Assembly (NCBI GenBank): GCA_964425755.1
Contig: CAYRNY010000036.1
Coordinates: 1-5,640 of the forward strand
DNA: 5,640 nucleotides
Source: CAYRNY01 sp964425755
GTDB taxonomy: Bacteria > Chloroflexota > Anaerolineae > Aggregatilineales > Aggregatilineaceae
Reading direction: 5' to 3'
Of this stretch, positions 1-5,616 are shown one piece after another (position 1 is the stretch's first letter; each line of letters starts with the position of its first letter). Under the pieces are notes generated by a model that was not told the origin of the DNA, did not search any database, and saw only the letters and a list, made by a program, of their open reading frames with translations. A program made the position numbers and the translations under genes.

Positions 1-331
1 TGAAGCGGTGCGTGGCGGCTTCTTTGCCGAACTGCTTGACCGCGGCGCGGATCAACTCCACCAGGGTATCGTGATACCGTGATACCACGGTGTCATGGTC
101 CCGTGCTACCGTGGTGTCGCGCCCGCGTGGTTGTTTGTGTTTTTTGTTGGTCTTGCGCGGAGACTTGGTCGATGCAGGGGACGATGGTTTCGCCGAAGCG
201 GCTTTTTGTTGCGCCGGTGGCTTGACTTCGACTTTCGCGTCACGCTCAGGCGGTGGGGGAGCCTCCACAGGATTCGCGGGTGGCTTTGACAGGTGGAAAA
301 ATGGGCTGTCGGCCAGGCCGCCTTTGCTCAT
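1..331 (-). CDS. Partial ParA-partner protein, putative centromere or DNA-binding protein (C-terminus beyond the window)
   Basis: This frame is open from an ATG at 331 to the left edge (110 residues visible) with no stop, so the gene is cut by the window. Its ATG overlaps the parA stop as ATGA, which implies translational coupling. The first 60 or so residues are low-complexity and rich in Pro, Ala and Lys, like a flexible linker. Next comes a basic stretch (KSPRKTNKKHKQPRGR), then an 8-residue repeat (DTTVARDH, DTVVSRYH, DTLVELIR), then a likely helix, IRAAVKQFGKEAATHRF. From memory, this last part matches the start of a conserved C-terminal domain in uncharacterised proteins beside parA on mobile elements. 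Position after parA suggests a ParB-like centromere-binding role, but no ParB HTH or CTPase motif is visible. Function is inferred; the open frame, the overlap and sensible codon use support a real gene. Confidence 0.72.
   Translation of the reverse strand, partial: MSKGGLADSPFFHLSKPPANPVEAPPPPERDAKVEVKPPAQQKAASAKPSSPASTKSPRKTNKKHKQPRGRDTTVARDHDTVVSRYHDTLVELIRAAVKQFGKEAATHRF
47..118 (-). repeat. 24-base degenerate tandem repeat with nested inverted repeats, inside the parA-partner gene
   Basis: Units 71-94 and 95-118 match at 18 of 24 positions, and a third, more diverged unit covers 47-70. On the coding strand they encode the 8-residue repeat starting DT(T/V/L)V. The same DNA holds two inverted repeats: GGTATC (65-70) with GATACC (73-78), and ACCACGGT (84-91) with ACCGTGGT (108-115). 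The repeat may only reflect protein structure, or it may also be a binding site (a parS-like array inside the gene). The arithmetic is directly visible; the site role is speculative. Confidence 0.55.
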
Positions 332-1089
332 CGCGCCACCACCTCCTTGACCAGCGCCTTGTACGCCCGCGCGCCGCTGCTGTTGGGCGCGTAATCAAAA
401 ACGTGCGTGTAGTTCGAGTGCGCTTCCTCCAGGCTGACGTTCTTGGGGATCGTGGTCTTGAACACCTTGTCACCGAAGTACACGCGCAGCTGGCGTTCGA
501 CGTCGCGCGACACGTTGGTGCGCTCGGTGAACGTACACAGCACGCCCAGGATATCGAGGTCGGGGTTAAGCTGTGTCTGCTTGACCATCGCCATCGTCTC
601 CTGCAGTTGCACCAGCCCCGACAGCGCGAAAAAGCCCGTCGAGACCGGGATCAGGATGCGGTCGCTGGCCACAAACGAGTTGATCGTCAGCAATCCCAGC
701 GCCGGGGGATTGTCGATGATGATGTGGTCGTACTGGTCCTTGAACTTTTCCAGCGCGCGTTTGAGCCGCTCGCTACGGTTGTCAAACGCCTGTGCCAGCT
801 CGAGATCCGCGCTCGACAGGCGGATGTGCGAGGGCACGACGTGCAGGTTGTCAAAACGCGTCTCGCGCACGGCAGCCGCCAGCGGCGAGAAGTTGAGGAT
901 CACGTTGTAGAGCGTCTTTTCCGGCTTGAGTTCGACGTCGGGGTGGATGAACACGCGCGTGGTGTTGGCCTGCGGGTCGATGTCGATCAGCAGCACCTTG
1001 TAGCCTTTCCGCGCCAGCCCCGCCGCCAGGTTGATCGCGGTGGTGCTCTTGGCGACACCTCCTTTTTGGTTGGCAACTGAGATGATCAT
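328..1089 (-). CDS. parA: ParA family partition ATPase (Walker-type, Soj/ParA-like)
   Basis: This 253-residue P-loop ATPase of the ParA/MinD superfamily moves plasmid or chromosome-borne centromere complexes over the nucleoid. The deviant Walker A is KGGVAKST (residues 9-16, signature Lys9 and catalytic Lys14), with Ala in place of the more usual Gly before the Lys. Walker A' is LLIDIDPQANTT (33-44, Asp36 and Asp38). Walker B is HIIIDNPPALGLLT (122-135, Asp126). The protein starts almost directly at Walker A and has no N-terminal HTH, so it is the small type that leaves operator binding to a partner. The start ATG overlaps the stop of the upstream ribbon-helix-helix gene and its stop overlaps the start of the next gene, both as ATGA. 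There is no clear Shine-Dalgarno, consistent with translational coupling. The C-terminus (GARAYKALVKEVV) is a normal ParA ending, so the gene is full length. Only the replicon it serves is uncertain. Confidence 0.95.
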   Translation of the reverse strand: MIISVANQKGGVAKSTTAINLAAGLARKGYKVLLIDIDPQANTTRVFIHPDVELKPEKTLYNVILNFSPLAAAVRETRFDNLHVVPSHIRLSSADLELAQAFDNRSERLKRALEKFKDQYDHIIIDNPPALGLLTINSFVASDRILIPVSTGFFALSGLVQLQETMAMVKQTQLNPDLDILGVLCTFTERTNVSRDVERQLRVYFGDKVFKTTIPKNVSLEEAHSNYTHVFDYAPNSSGARAYKALVKEVVAR

Positions 1090-1256
1090 GTTGGTTTGTG
1101 ACGTTTGACGTATTCGACGATGATCAGGCGCAGCAACGCCGACAGCGCGATGTGGCGCTCGTCGGCCAGTTCCTGGATCGCGCGCTTGAGCTCGTCCGGC
1201 GCGCGGAACTTGATCAGCGCCTGGCCGTTGGTCTTGTTTTTGCGGTTATGGGTCAT
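1086..1256 (-). CDS. Small ribbon-helix-helix (CopG/Arc-type) DNA-binding protein, first gene of the par cassette
   Basis: The protein has 56 residues. After a basic, probably disordered start (MTHNRKNKTNGQ) comes ALIKFRAPDEL, which fits the single beta strand of a ribbon-helix-helix (RHH) fold. Two helices follow, LKRAIQELADERHI and SALLRLIIVEYVKRH, joined by the short turn ALS. RHH proteins dimerise and insert paired strands in the major groove. Beside parA such proteins act as operon autorepressors and, in several plasmids, as the centromere-binding partner. I chose ATG 1256. The frame extends to a TTG at 1316, but that TTG is the start of a TTGACA -35 element and the extra 20 residues (PPAVWLNYGNGPYRVPT and so on) do not look like part of the fold. 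The stop overlaps the parA start. No Shine-Dalgarno is seen. The fold call rests on pattern, not on a search. Confidence 0.85.
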   Translation of the reverse strand: MTHNRKNKTNGQALIKFRAPDELKRAIQELADERHIALSALLRLIIVEYVKRHKPT

Positions 1257-1265
1257 AGTTGGGAC

Positions 1266-1279
1266 ACGGTAGGGACCGT
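1266..1279. promoter_or_regulatory. Candidate operator: inverted repeat ACGGT-AGGG-ACCGT
   Basis: Perfect 5-base arms separated by 4 bases lie between the predicted -10 and the ATG of the RHH gene, around the expected transcription start. That is where an RHH autorepressor usually binds. The arms are short, so chance is possible. Confidence 0.35.
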
Positions 1280-1285
1280 TTCCGT

Positions 1286-1316
1286 AGTTTAACCATACCG
1301 CCGGGGGCGTTGTCAA
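1286..1316 (-). promoter_or_regulatory. Predicted promoter of the RHH-parA-partner cassette
   Basis: On the minus strand a perfect -35 TTGACA (1316-1311) is followed, after 18-19 bases, by TTAAAC/TAAACT (1292-1286), a moderate -10. Transcription would start near 1279, leaving a leader of about 23 bases before ATG 1256 with no clear Shine-Dalgarno. The spacer is slightly long, which is common for repressed promoters. Confidence 0.5.
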
Positions 1317-1404
1317 TAAGCAGATTTTGGCGGCGGGGCAGTGCGGGGGTAGTGGTCAATATCGTTTTCGGGCCGGCATAAGCGTTAGCGTCGCGCTGGT
1401 GGCG

Positions 1405-2376
1405 TCAGAAGAGCATCTGTGCCAGGTCTTTGATCGTGGCGCTGAAGTCCGGGTCTTGGCCGTGTGTCTCGCGCCACTTGCGCCAGAAATCCACCACCGA
1501 CCCGCCCCCGCACCCGGCGAAGCAATGCCAGTAGTTTTGCGAGCGGTCGACGCTGAAGCTCGCGTGGTGGTCGTCGTGGAACGGGCACAGCCCCTGGCCG
1601 CGTTCGTTGAGCGCCACGTACCGGCTCACGAAGTCGTACACCGTGATACGGTCCTTGATGCGCGCGGACAGCGTCTCGCCGCGACCTTTGCCGGTGGGGG
1701 AGTGCACGGGATCGGCTACGCGTTGTGTGTCATCTGGCGCACGCAGCAGCACCGCGTGGACAAACGGCGGGGGCACGGTCTGAGGGTGGGCCAGCATCTG
1801 GATCTGCGCGCGGATGGTCGGGGCGATGGGGGAGCCATCCGGGTGGATGAAGTGATAGCGGCGTCCGGTCTTGCGGTGGACGCCCAACGGCAGCCGCACC
1901 AGCGAACCGGGTCCGGTCGTGAGCGTGTCTTGTTTGGGAAACAGCTCGATGTCGTCAAGCTCGTGATCGCGCAGCAATTGGTGGCCAAAGCGGCGTGCAT
2001 CCGCACCGGGCAGCGGGTCCGTGAAGAACAGCCACAGGTGCCCGCCGCGCCGGGAGCGTTCCAGGTATGGCGCGACTTCGTGTTCTGTCAACAAGTCACC
2101 CAACGCCAGTAAGCCCTGCCACTGGGCATCCGTATCCGCGTCCAGGCAGACCCACCGCGCGCGGTCCGCGCGGTCCAGCGCGTACGCGCCGAGCGTGACG
2201 AAGCCCTGCAGGTGCGCGGCGATGAGGTCTGTCGAGAGGGTTCTTTTGATGGCGACGTACCGGCCATCCGGGCGCTGGGCCGGGTAGATGTCGTAGCGGC
2301 TGATGAAGGTTGCGCCGTACGCGCGCGCCAATGAGCGATCTAGCTCGGGGTGGCGCGGGCGCTCTGGTCTCGCCAT
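1405..2376 (-). CDS. Primase: TOTE-type AEP primase domain fused to a CHC2 zinc finger
   Basis: This 323-residue protein probably makes RNA or DNA primers for replication of the element. Residues 15-180 carry the archaeo-eukaryotic primase pattern: WVCLDADTD with the metal-binding pair Asp79/Asp81, SRRGGHLWLFF with His113 (the S-x-H-like motif), then IELFPKQ (143-149) and SLVRLPLGVHRKTGRRY (158-174) with the basic motif around Arg161. FPKQ followed by RLPLG is typical of AEPs in TOTE conflict systems. Residues 235-323 are DnaG-like: DRITVYDFVSRYVALNERGQGLCPFH, then WHCFAGCGGGSVVDF, giving zinc ligands Cys264, His267, Cys285 and Cys289. The last pair is spaced CX3C, not DnaG's CX2C. No Toprim or helicase domain follows, so polymerisation must come from the AEP part. 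Start ATG 2376 is the first in the frame after an in-frame stop and lacks a clear Shine-Dalgarno. Both domain calls are from motifs; a conflict or defence role is possible but less likely given the par genes beside it. Confidence 0.85.
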   Translation of the reverse strand: MARPERPRHPELDRSLARAYGATFISRYDIYPAQRPDGRYVAIKRTLSTDLIAAHLQGFVTLGAYALDRADRARWVCLDADTDAQWQGLLALGDLLTEHEVAPYLERSRRGGHLWLFFTDPLPGADARRFGHQLLRDHELDDIELFPKQDTLTTGPGSLVRLPLGVHRKTGRRYHFIHPDGSPIAPTIRAQIQMLAHPQTVPPPFVHAVLLRAPDDTQRVADPVHSPTGKGRGETLSARIKDRITVYDFVSRYVALNERGQGLCPFHDDHHASFSVDRSQNYWHCFAGCGGGSVVDFWRKWRETHGQDPDFSATIKDLAQMLF

Positions 2377-2439
2377 TGGTGCTTACATTGTACGCTATCG
2401 CGACAACGGCGAGCACCGGATAAATTCACACTGATTTCA

Positions 2440-2469
2440 TTTACGAGAATCCGCCTATCGGAGTATACT
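2440..2469 (+). promoter_or_regulatory. Predicted promoter of the hsdM-hsdS operon
   Basis: TTTACG (2440-2445), an 18-base spacer, then TATACT (2464-2469; one mismatch to TATAAT). The expected start near 2476 leaves a leader of about 69 bases before the GTG of hsdM. The -10 overlaps the -10 of the opposite promoter. Confidence 0.5.
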
Positions 2470-2490
2470 AGCACATACGGGCTGTAACAA
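2462..2490 (-). promoter_or_regulatory. Predicted divergent promoter of the primase gene
   Basis: On the minus strand TTGTTA (2490-2485), exactly 17 bases, then TATACT (2467-2462). It shares the palindrome AGTATACT (2462-2469) with the rightward promoter. The leader to ATG 2376 would be about 80 bases. A second -10-like TACAAT at 2392-2387 lacks a decent -35. Confidence 0.5.
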
Positions 2491-2496
2491 CGCCCG
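2478..2496 (+). other. Short hairpin in the hsdM leader
   Basis: CGGGC (2478-2482) pairs with GCCCG (2492-2496) around a 9-base loop, just downstream of the predicted rightward start site. No U-run follows, so it is not a terminator. It might stabilise the leader or be chance. No Shine-Dalgarno sequestration is apparent. Confidence 0.25.
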
Positions 2497-2535
2497 GCTA
2501 TACCTTTTCCGTAAGTCCAATATTACACGCTTTCC

Positions 2536-2547
2536 GGGGGGATCGTG
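2536..2547 (+). promoter_or_regulatory. G-rich ribosome binding site and GTG start of hsdM
   Basis: A run of six Gs (2536-2541) lies only 3 bases before GTG 2545. It can pair with the anti-Shine-Dalgarno, but the spacing is short. The GTG is preferred because the encoded start, MNNFSEKANFLWSVADLIRD, matches the usual HsdM N-terminus, and no in-frame ATG occurs until well inside the conserved domain. Confidence 0.5.
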
Positions 2548-4581
2548 AACAACTTCAGTGAGAAGGCGAACTTCCTGTGGTCGGTGGCGGACCTGATCCG
2601 TGATGTGTTCAAGCGCGGCAAGTATCAGGACGTGATCCTGCCGTTCACCGTGCTGCGCCGTATCGATAGCGTGCTTGCCCCGACAAAGCCGAAGGTGCTC
2701 CAGGTATACAATCAATACAAGGGCAAGCTCGACAACCCCGATCCGCAACTGCGCCGCGCGTCCGGATACGCTTTCTACAACACCTCGAAATACGACTTCC
2801 ATCGCCTGCTGGACGATGCGCCCCACCTCGCGGACAACCTGAAACGCTACATCAACAGCTTCAGCCCCAACATGCGCGAGGTGTTGGAGAAGTTCGACTT
2901 TCACAACACGATCGACAAACTCGACGATGCCGGGTTGCTGTTCCTGGTGATGCAACGCTTCACCGAGATCGACCTGCACCCGGACCGCGTCTCAAACATC
3001 GAGATGGGCTACATCTTCGAGGAGCTGATCCGCCGCTTCAACGAGGCGCTGAACGAAAATCCCGGCGAACACTTCACGCCGCGCGAAGTGATCCGGCTGA
3101 TGGTTGAGCTCATGTTGATCAACGGCAAACGACACCAGCTTGAACAGCCGGGCATCGTCCAGACGGTATACGATCCATGCTGCGGCTCCGGCGGGATGCT
3201 CACCATCGCCAAAGAGCGGATCATGGAGGAGAACCCGAAAGCCTCGGTTCACCTTTTCGGCCAGGAAGTGAATCCGGAAACGTTCGCGCTCTGCAAATCC
3301 GACCTCTACATCAAGAGTCCCGATGGATCGGACGCCGAGAACATCGCTTACGGCAGCACACTGAGCAACGACCAGCACGCCGACAAGCGCTTTGATTACC
3401 TGCTCGCCAATCCGCCCTACGGCAAAGACTGGAAGATGGACAAAAAAGCCGTTGAGAGCGAAGCCAAGAAAGGTCATCTGGGGCGCTTCGGTGCAGGCAC
3501 GCCGCGTATCAGCGACGGCCAATTGCTCTTTCTGCAGCACATGCTCAACCGCATGAACCCACCCGAAGAAAACGGCAGCCGCGTTGCCATCGTGATGAAC
3601 GGCTCGCCGCTGTTCACCGGTGATGCGGGCAGCGGCGAGAGCGAGATCCGGCGCTGGATTCTGGAAAACGACTGGCTCGAAGCGATCGTGGCGCTGCCCG
3701 AGCAGCTTTTCTACAACACCGGAATCGCCACCTACGTGTGGGTTCTCAGCAACGTCAAGCCGGAACACCGCAAGGGCAAGGTCAAGCTCATCGATGCAAC
3801 GTCCTTCTGGGTGCCCATGCGTAAGAGCCTGGGCGACAAACGGCGCGAGATCTCGCCAGAGCACATCGCGCGGATCCGCCGGCTTTATGAGGCCTTCGAA
3901 GAGAACGAGCACTCCAAAATCTTCGCTACCACCGCCTTTGGCTACCGCAAGGTTCGCGTGGAGCGCCCGCTGCGGCTGAACTTCCAGGCCGGCGAAGAAC
4001 GCATCGCGCGGCTGTGGGACGAGCGCACGTTCGAAAACCTCGCCAGGAGCCGCAAGAAGGACAAGGACGCCAAAGCACGCGAGGAAGCCGAGGGCCGTCA
4101 GCAGCAGGAAGCGATCATCGCCATGCTGCGCGCCATTGGGGACGATCTCTACACGGATCGCAAGCTGTTTGACAAAGCGCTTGACCGGGCCGCAAAGGAT
4201 GCCGGGATCAAGCTGACAAAGTCGCTGCGCAACGCGATCTACAGCGCGTTGGGCGAGCGCGACGAGAACGCCGCGATCTGCGTGGACGGCATGGGCCGCC
4301 CCGAACCGGACCCCGACCTGCGCGACTACGAAAACGTGCCGCTGGGCGAGTCGGTCCACGAATACTTCGCGCGCGAGGTGTTGCCGCACGTTCCCGATGC
4401 CTGGATCGACGAGAGCTACACCGACGACCGCGACGGGGAGATCGGTCGAGTCGGGTATGAGATCAACTTCAACCGCTACTTCTACGTCTACGAGCCGCCG
4501 CGCCCGCTGGAGGAAATCGAAGCGGACATCCGCAAGCTCGAAAAAGAGATCATCGATATGCTGCGCGAGGTGACCGCGTGA
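2545..4581 (+). CDS. hsdM: Type I restriction-modification system, DNA adenine methyltransferase subunit M
   Basis: This 678-residue protein is the modification subunit. Two HsdM bind one HsdS and transfer methyl groups from S-adenosylmethionine to adenine N6 at the site that HsdS recognises; with HsdR the same complex restricts unmodified DNA. Residues 8-160 form the HsdM N-terminal helical domain (FLWSVADLIRDVFKRGKYQ, ILPFTVLRRID). The conserved EHFTPREVIRLMVEL starts at residue 175. Motif I, DPCCGSGGML (from Asp210), binds SAM. Motif IV, NPPY (289-292), is the catalytic N6-adenine signature. Residues beyond about 490 form an extension longer than in the roughly 500-residue EcoKI type: a charged helical stretch (RKKDKDAKAREEAEGR), then YENVPLGESVHEYFAREVLPHVPDAW, and a terminal coiled coil (LEEIEADIRKLEKEIIDML) that probably packs on HsdS. 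No key residue is missing and the frame is intact, so it looks active. hsdS follows, separated by an unusually long gap. Confidence 0.97.
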   Translation: MNNFSEKANFLWSVADLIRDVFKRGKYQDVILPFTVLRRIDSVLAPTKPKVLQVYNQYKGKLDNPDPQLRRASGYAFYNTSKYDFHRLLDDAPHLADNLKRYINSFSPNMREVLEKFDFHNTIDKLDDAGLLFLVMQRFTEIDLHPDRVSNIEMGYIFEELIRRFNEALNENPGEHFTPREVIRLMVELMLINGKRHQLEQPGIVQTVYDPCCGSGGMLTIAKERIMEENPKASVHLFGQEVNPETFALCKSDLYIKSPDGSDAENIAYGSTLSNDQHADKRFDYLLANPPYGKDWKMDKKAVESEAKKGHLGRFGAGTPRISDGQLLFLQHMLNRMNPPEENGSRVAIVMNGSPLFTGDAGSGESEIRRWILENDWLEAIVALPEQLFYNTGIATYVWVLSNVKPEHRKGKVKLIDATSFWVPMRKSLGDKRREISPEHIARIRRLYEAFEENEHSKIFATTAFGYRKVRVERPLRLNFQAGEERIARLWDERTFENLARSRKKDKDAKAREEAEGRQQQEAIIAMLRAIGDDLYTDRKLFDKALDRAAKDAGIKLTKSLRNAIYSALGERDENAAICVDGMGRPEPDPDLRDYENVPLGESVHEYFAREVLPHVPDAWIDESYTDDRDGEIGRVGYEINFNRYFYVYEPPRPLEEIEADIRKLEKEIIDMLREVTA

Positions 4582-4601
4582 AGCCCTACATTCCGCATTA
4601 G
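4578..4601 (+). pseudogene. Possible relic of the original hsdS start (MKPY frame)
   Basis: GTG 4578 overlaps the hsdM stop as GTGA, the usual hsdM/hsdS coupling, and opens a frame reading MKPYIPH before TAG 4599-4601. Many HsdS proteins of this type begin MKPYPxYKDSGVEWLG, and the present HsdS has PYPEYKDSGVEWLG at residues 30-43. The first four codons therefore look like the remnant of a former start, with roughly 190 bases inserted or rearranged after it. Eight codons are little evidence, so this is an inference. Confidence 0.35.
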
Positions 4602-4607
4602 TTGCGT

Positions 4608-4630
4608 ATGAAAAAGGCGCTTGTTTTCAT
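4608..4630. repeat. AT-rich inverted repeat between hsdM and hsdS
   Basis: ATGAAAA (4608-4614) and TTTTCAT (4624-4630) are perfect 7-base arms around a 9-base loop. The stem is AT-rich and no U-run follows, so it is not a convincing terminator. Confidence 0.4.
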
Positions 4631-4642
4631 CAACAAAATGCG

Positions 4643-4666
4643 TTGTGTACCGAATTTGATACACAA
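4643..4666. promoter_or_regulatory. 24-base near-perfect palindrome, candidate operator upstream of hsdS
   Basis: The half-sites, each read 5' to 3' inward, are TTGTGTACCGAA (4643-4654) and TTGTGTATCAAA (opposite strand, 4666-4655). They agree at 10 of 12 positions, including the outer seven (TTGTGTA/TACACAA). Size and symmetry suit a dimeric DNA-binding protein. It lies 26 bases before the hsdS ATG in the AT-rich gap. It would form only a weak RNA hairpin with no U-run, so a protein site is likelier than a terminator. Confidence 0.5.
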
Positions 4667-4679
4667 ATGATCGTCAGAC

Positions 4680-4695
4680 AGGATGGCCCGCCATG
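4680..4695 (+). promoter_or_regulatory. Ribosome binding site and ATG of hsdS
   Basis: AGGA (4680-4683) lies 9 bases before ATG 4693. A nearer-upstream ATG at 4683 is in another frame and meets TAG within seven codons. The Shine-Dalgarno supports independent translation of hsdS rather than coupling to hsdM. Confidence 0.55.
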
Positions 4696-5616
4696 ACAGC
4701 TAGACACCACGCCACGCACCAACCCGCCGACGCGCTGCCGGATGTTGACGTACTGGAGCCGGTCGAGAGCCGCTGGCAGCCATACCCGGAGTACAAGGAC
4801 TCCGGCGTTGAGTGGTTGGGGGAGATTCCTTTACATTGGAAGCGAACTTCTCTGAAGTGGCTACTAATCTCGCTTAAAGACGGCACACACGGTACTTTTG
4901 CGCGAGTAGTTGAAGGTGTGCCACTACTTAGCGCAAAAAACGTTATTGATGGAAATCTACTCGTTACAGACAATGAAAGCCTAATCTCCTATGAAGATTT
5001 CGAAGAGATTAATCGAAATGGATACCTCAAGCACGGTGATTTGCTTTTAACCATTGTTGGCACAATTGGACGTGCAGCTATTTTTGACTGGTCTGAGCCT
5101 GTGGCATTTCAACGCAGTGTGGCTGTTTTACGCTTTCACCCTGAGCACTCGGTAAGGTACTACTTCTACTTGTCTCAAGCCTCGTATTTCCAAAAATATC
5201 TGACCGTCAACTCAAAACAAAGTGCACAGGGTGGAATATATTTGAGTGACTTGGCTATTATTCCTACACCAGTCCCACCCCTCTCCGAACAACGCGCTAT
5301 CGCCGCGTTCCTCGACCGCGAGACCGCGAAGATCGACGCCCTGATCGCCAAGAAGCAGCGCCTGATCGACCTGCTCCGGGAGCAGCGGTCCGCGCTGATC
5401 AGTCATGCCGTCACCAAAGGGCTTGATCCGTCCGTGCCGATGCGCGATTCGGGGATCACGTGGCTGGGGGAGATCCCGGCTCATTGGGAGTCAACACGTG
5501 TCAAGATGTTATCGCAAGTCAAGCGAGGTGCATCACCAAGACCTATAGATGACCCCATATACTTTGATGAAAATGGTGAATACGCTTCAATACCTTCGTC
5601 AATTAGGATGAATTGA
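4693..5616 (+). CDS. hsdS: Type I restriction-modification specificity subunit S, truncated in the second recognition domain
   Basis: HsdS sets the bipartite DNA target of the type I complex. Residues 1-30 are an extra N-terminal stretch without recognisable features. YPEYKDSGVEWLGEIPLHW (31-49) begins the first target-recognition domain (about 47-196), which holds DGTHGTF and GVPLLSAKNV, common in this family. LSEQRAIAAFLDRETAKIDA starts the central conserved helical spacer (197-246) that contacts HsdM. A second copy of the entry motif, DSGITWLGEIPAHW (252-265), opens the second domain, with KRGASPRPIDDPIYFDENGEYA, but translation stops at TGA 5614-5616, at 307 residues. A full two-domain HsdS is usually about 400-450. 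Downstream codons still look like HsdS, so a nonsense or small deletion event is likely. A one-and-a-bit-domain HsdS could still work as a dimer, as known for EcoR124-family half subunits. Codon use and GC content differ between the domains and the spacer. Confidence 0.9.
   Translation: MTARHHATHQPADALPDVDVLEPVESRWQPYPEYKDSGVEWLGEIPLHWKRTSLKWLLISLKDGTHGTFARVVEGVPLLSAKNVIDGNLLVTDNESLISYEDFEEINRNGYLKHGDLLLTIVGTIGRAAIFDWSEPVAFQRSVAVLRFHPEHSVRYYFYLSQASYFQKYLTVNSKQSAQGGIYLSDLAIIPTPVPPLSEQRAIAAFLDRETAKIDALIAKKQRLIDLLREQRSALISHAVTKGLDPSVPMRDSGITWLGEIPAHWESTRVKMLSQVKRGASPRPIDDPIYFDENGEYASIPSSIRMN
4798..4839 (+). repeat. hsdS internal repeat, copy 1 (entry to recognition domain 1)
   Basis: It encodes DSGVEWLGEIPLHW. 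It shares 11 of 14 residues with the second copy at 5446-5487, reflecting the two-fold pseudo-symmetry of HsdS. Such repeats are sites where recombination exchanges target-recognition domains. The GC content falls sharply right after this copy. Confidence 0.85.
5446..5487 (+). repeat. hsdS internal repeat, copy 2 (entry to recognition domain 2)
   Basis: It encodes DSGITWLGEIPAHW, the counterpart of 4798-4839, at the end of the GC-rich conserved spacer. AT-rich sequence begins immediately after it. Confidence 0.85.

Noticed and set aside
253..1080. Plus-strand open frame of 275 codons opposite parA
   Set aside because: Arg/Val/His-rich antisense frame to a clear ParA; no domain or ribosome binding site.
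1257..1316. Longer RHH gene starting at TTG 1316
   Set aside because: The TTG is part of a perfect TTGACA -35 hexamer, and the extra 20 residues do not fit the RHH fold; ATG 1256 is better.
1317..1404. Terminator or origin iterons after the primase gene
   Set aside because: Only GC-rich sequence with trivial short symmetries (AGCG/CGCT); no T-run hairpin or repeated iteron.
1327..2112. Plus-strand open frame of 261 codons opposite the primase
   Set aside because: Antisense to a gene with two clear catalytic or zinc domains; composition is that of a shadow frame.
2387..2392. TACAAT as the -10 of a leaderless primase transcript
   Set aside because: The hexamer at -35 distance (TGCTCG) is poor; the upstream TTGTTA-17-TATACT is better, though the site cannot be excluded.
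2992..4389. Long open frame of 465 codons on the minus strand opposite hsdM
   Set aside because: It lies fully inside hsdM, whose motifs are unmistakable; its translation shows no recognisable domain and is a by-product of high GC in the third codon position.
4608..4670. 20-codon open frame (MKKALVFINKM...) between hsdM and hsdS
   Set aside because: No ribosome binding site, spans the inverted repeat and the palindrome, and no resemblance to a known leader peptide; likely chance.
4582..4692. Rho-independent terminator between hsdM and hsdS
   Set aside because: The two inverted repeats there have AT-rich stems and no following T-run.
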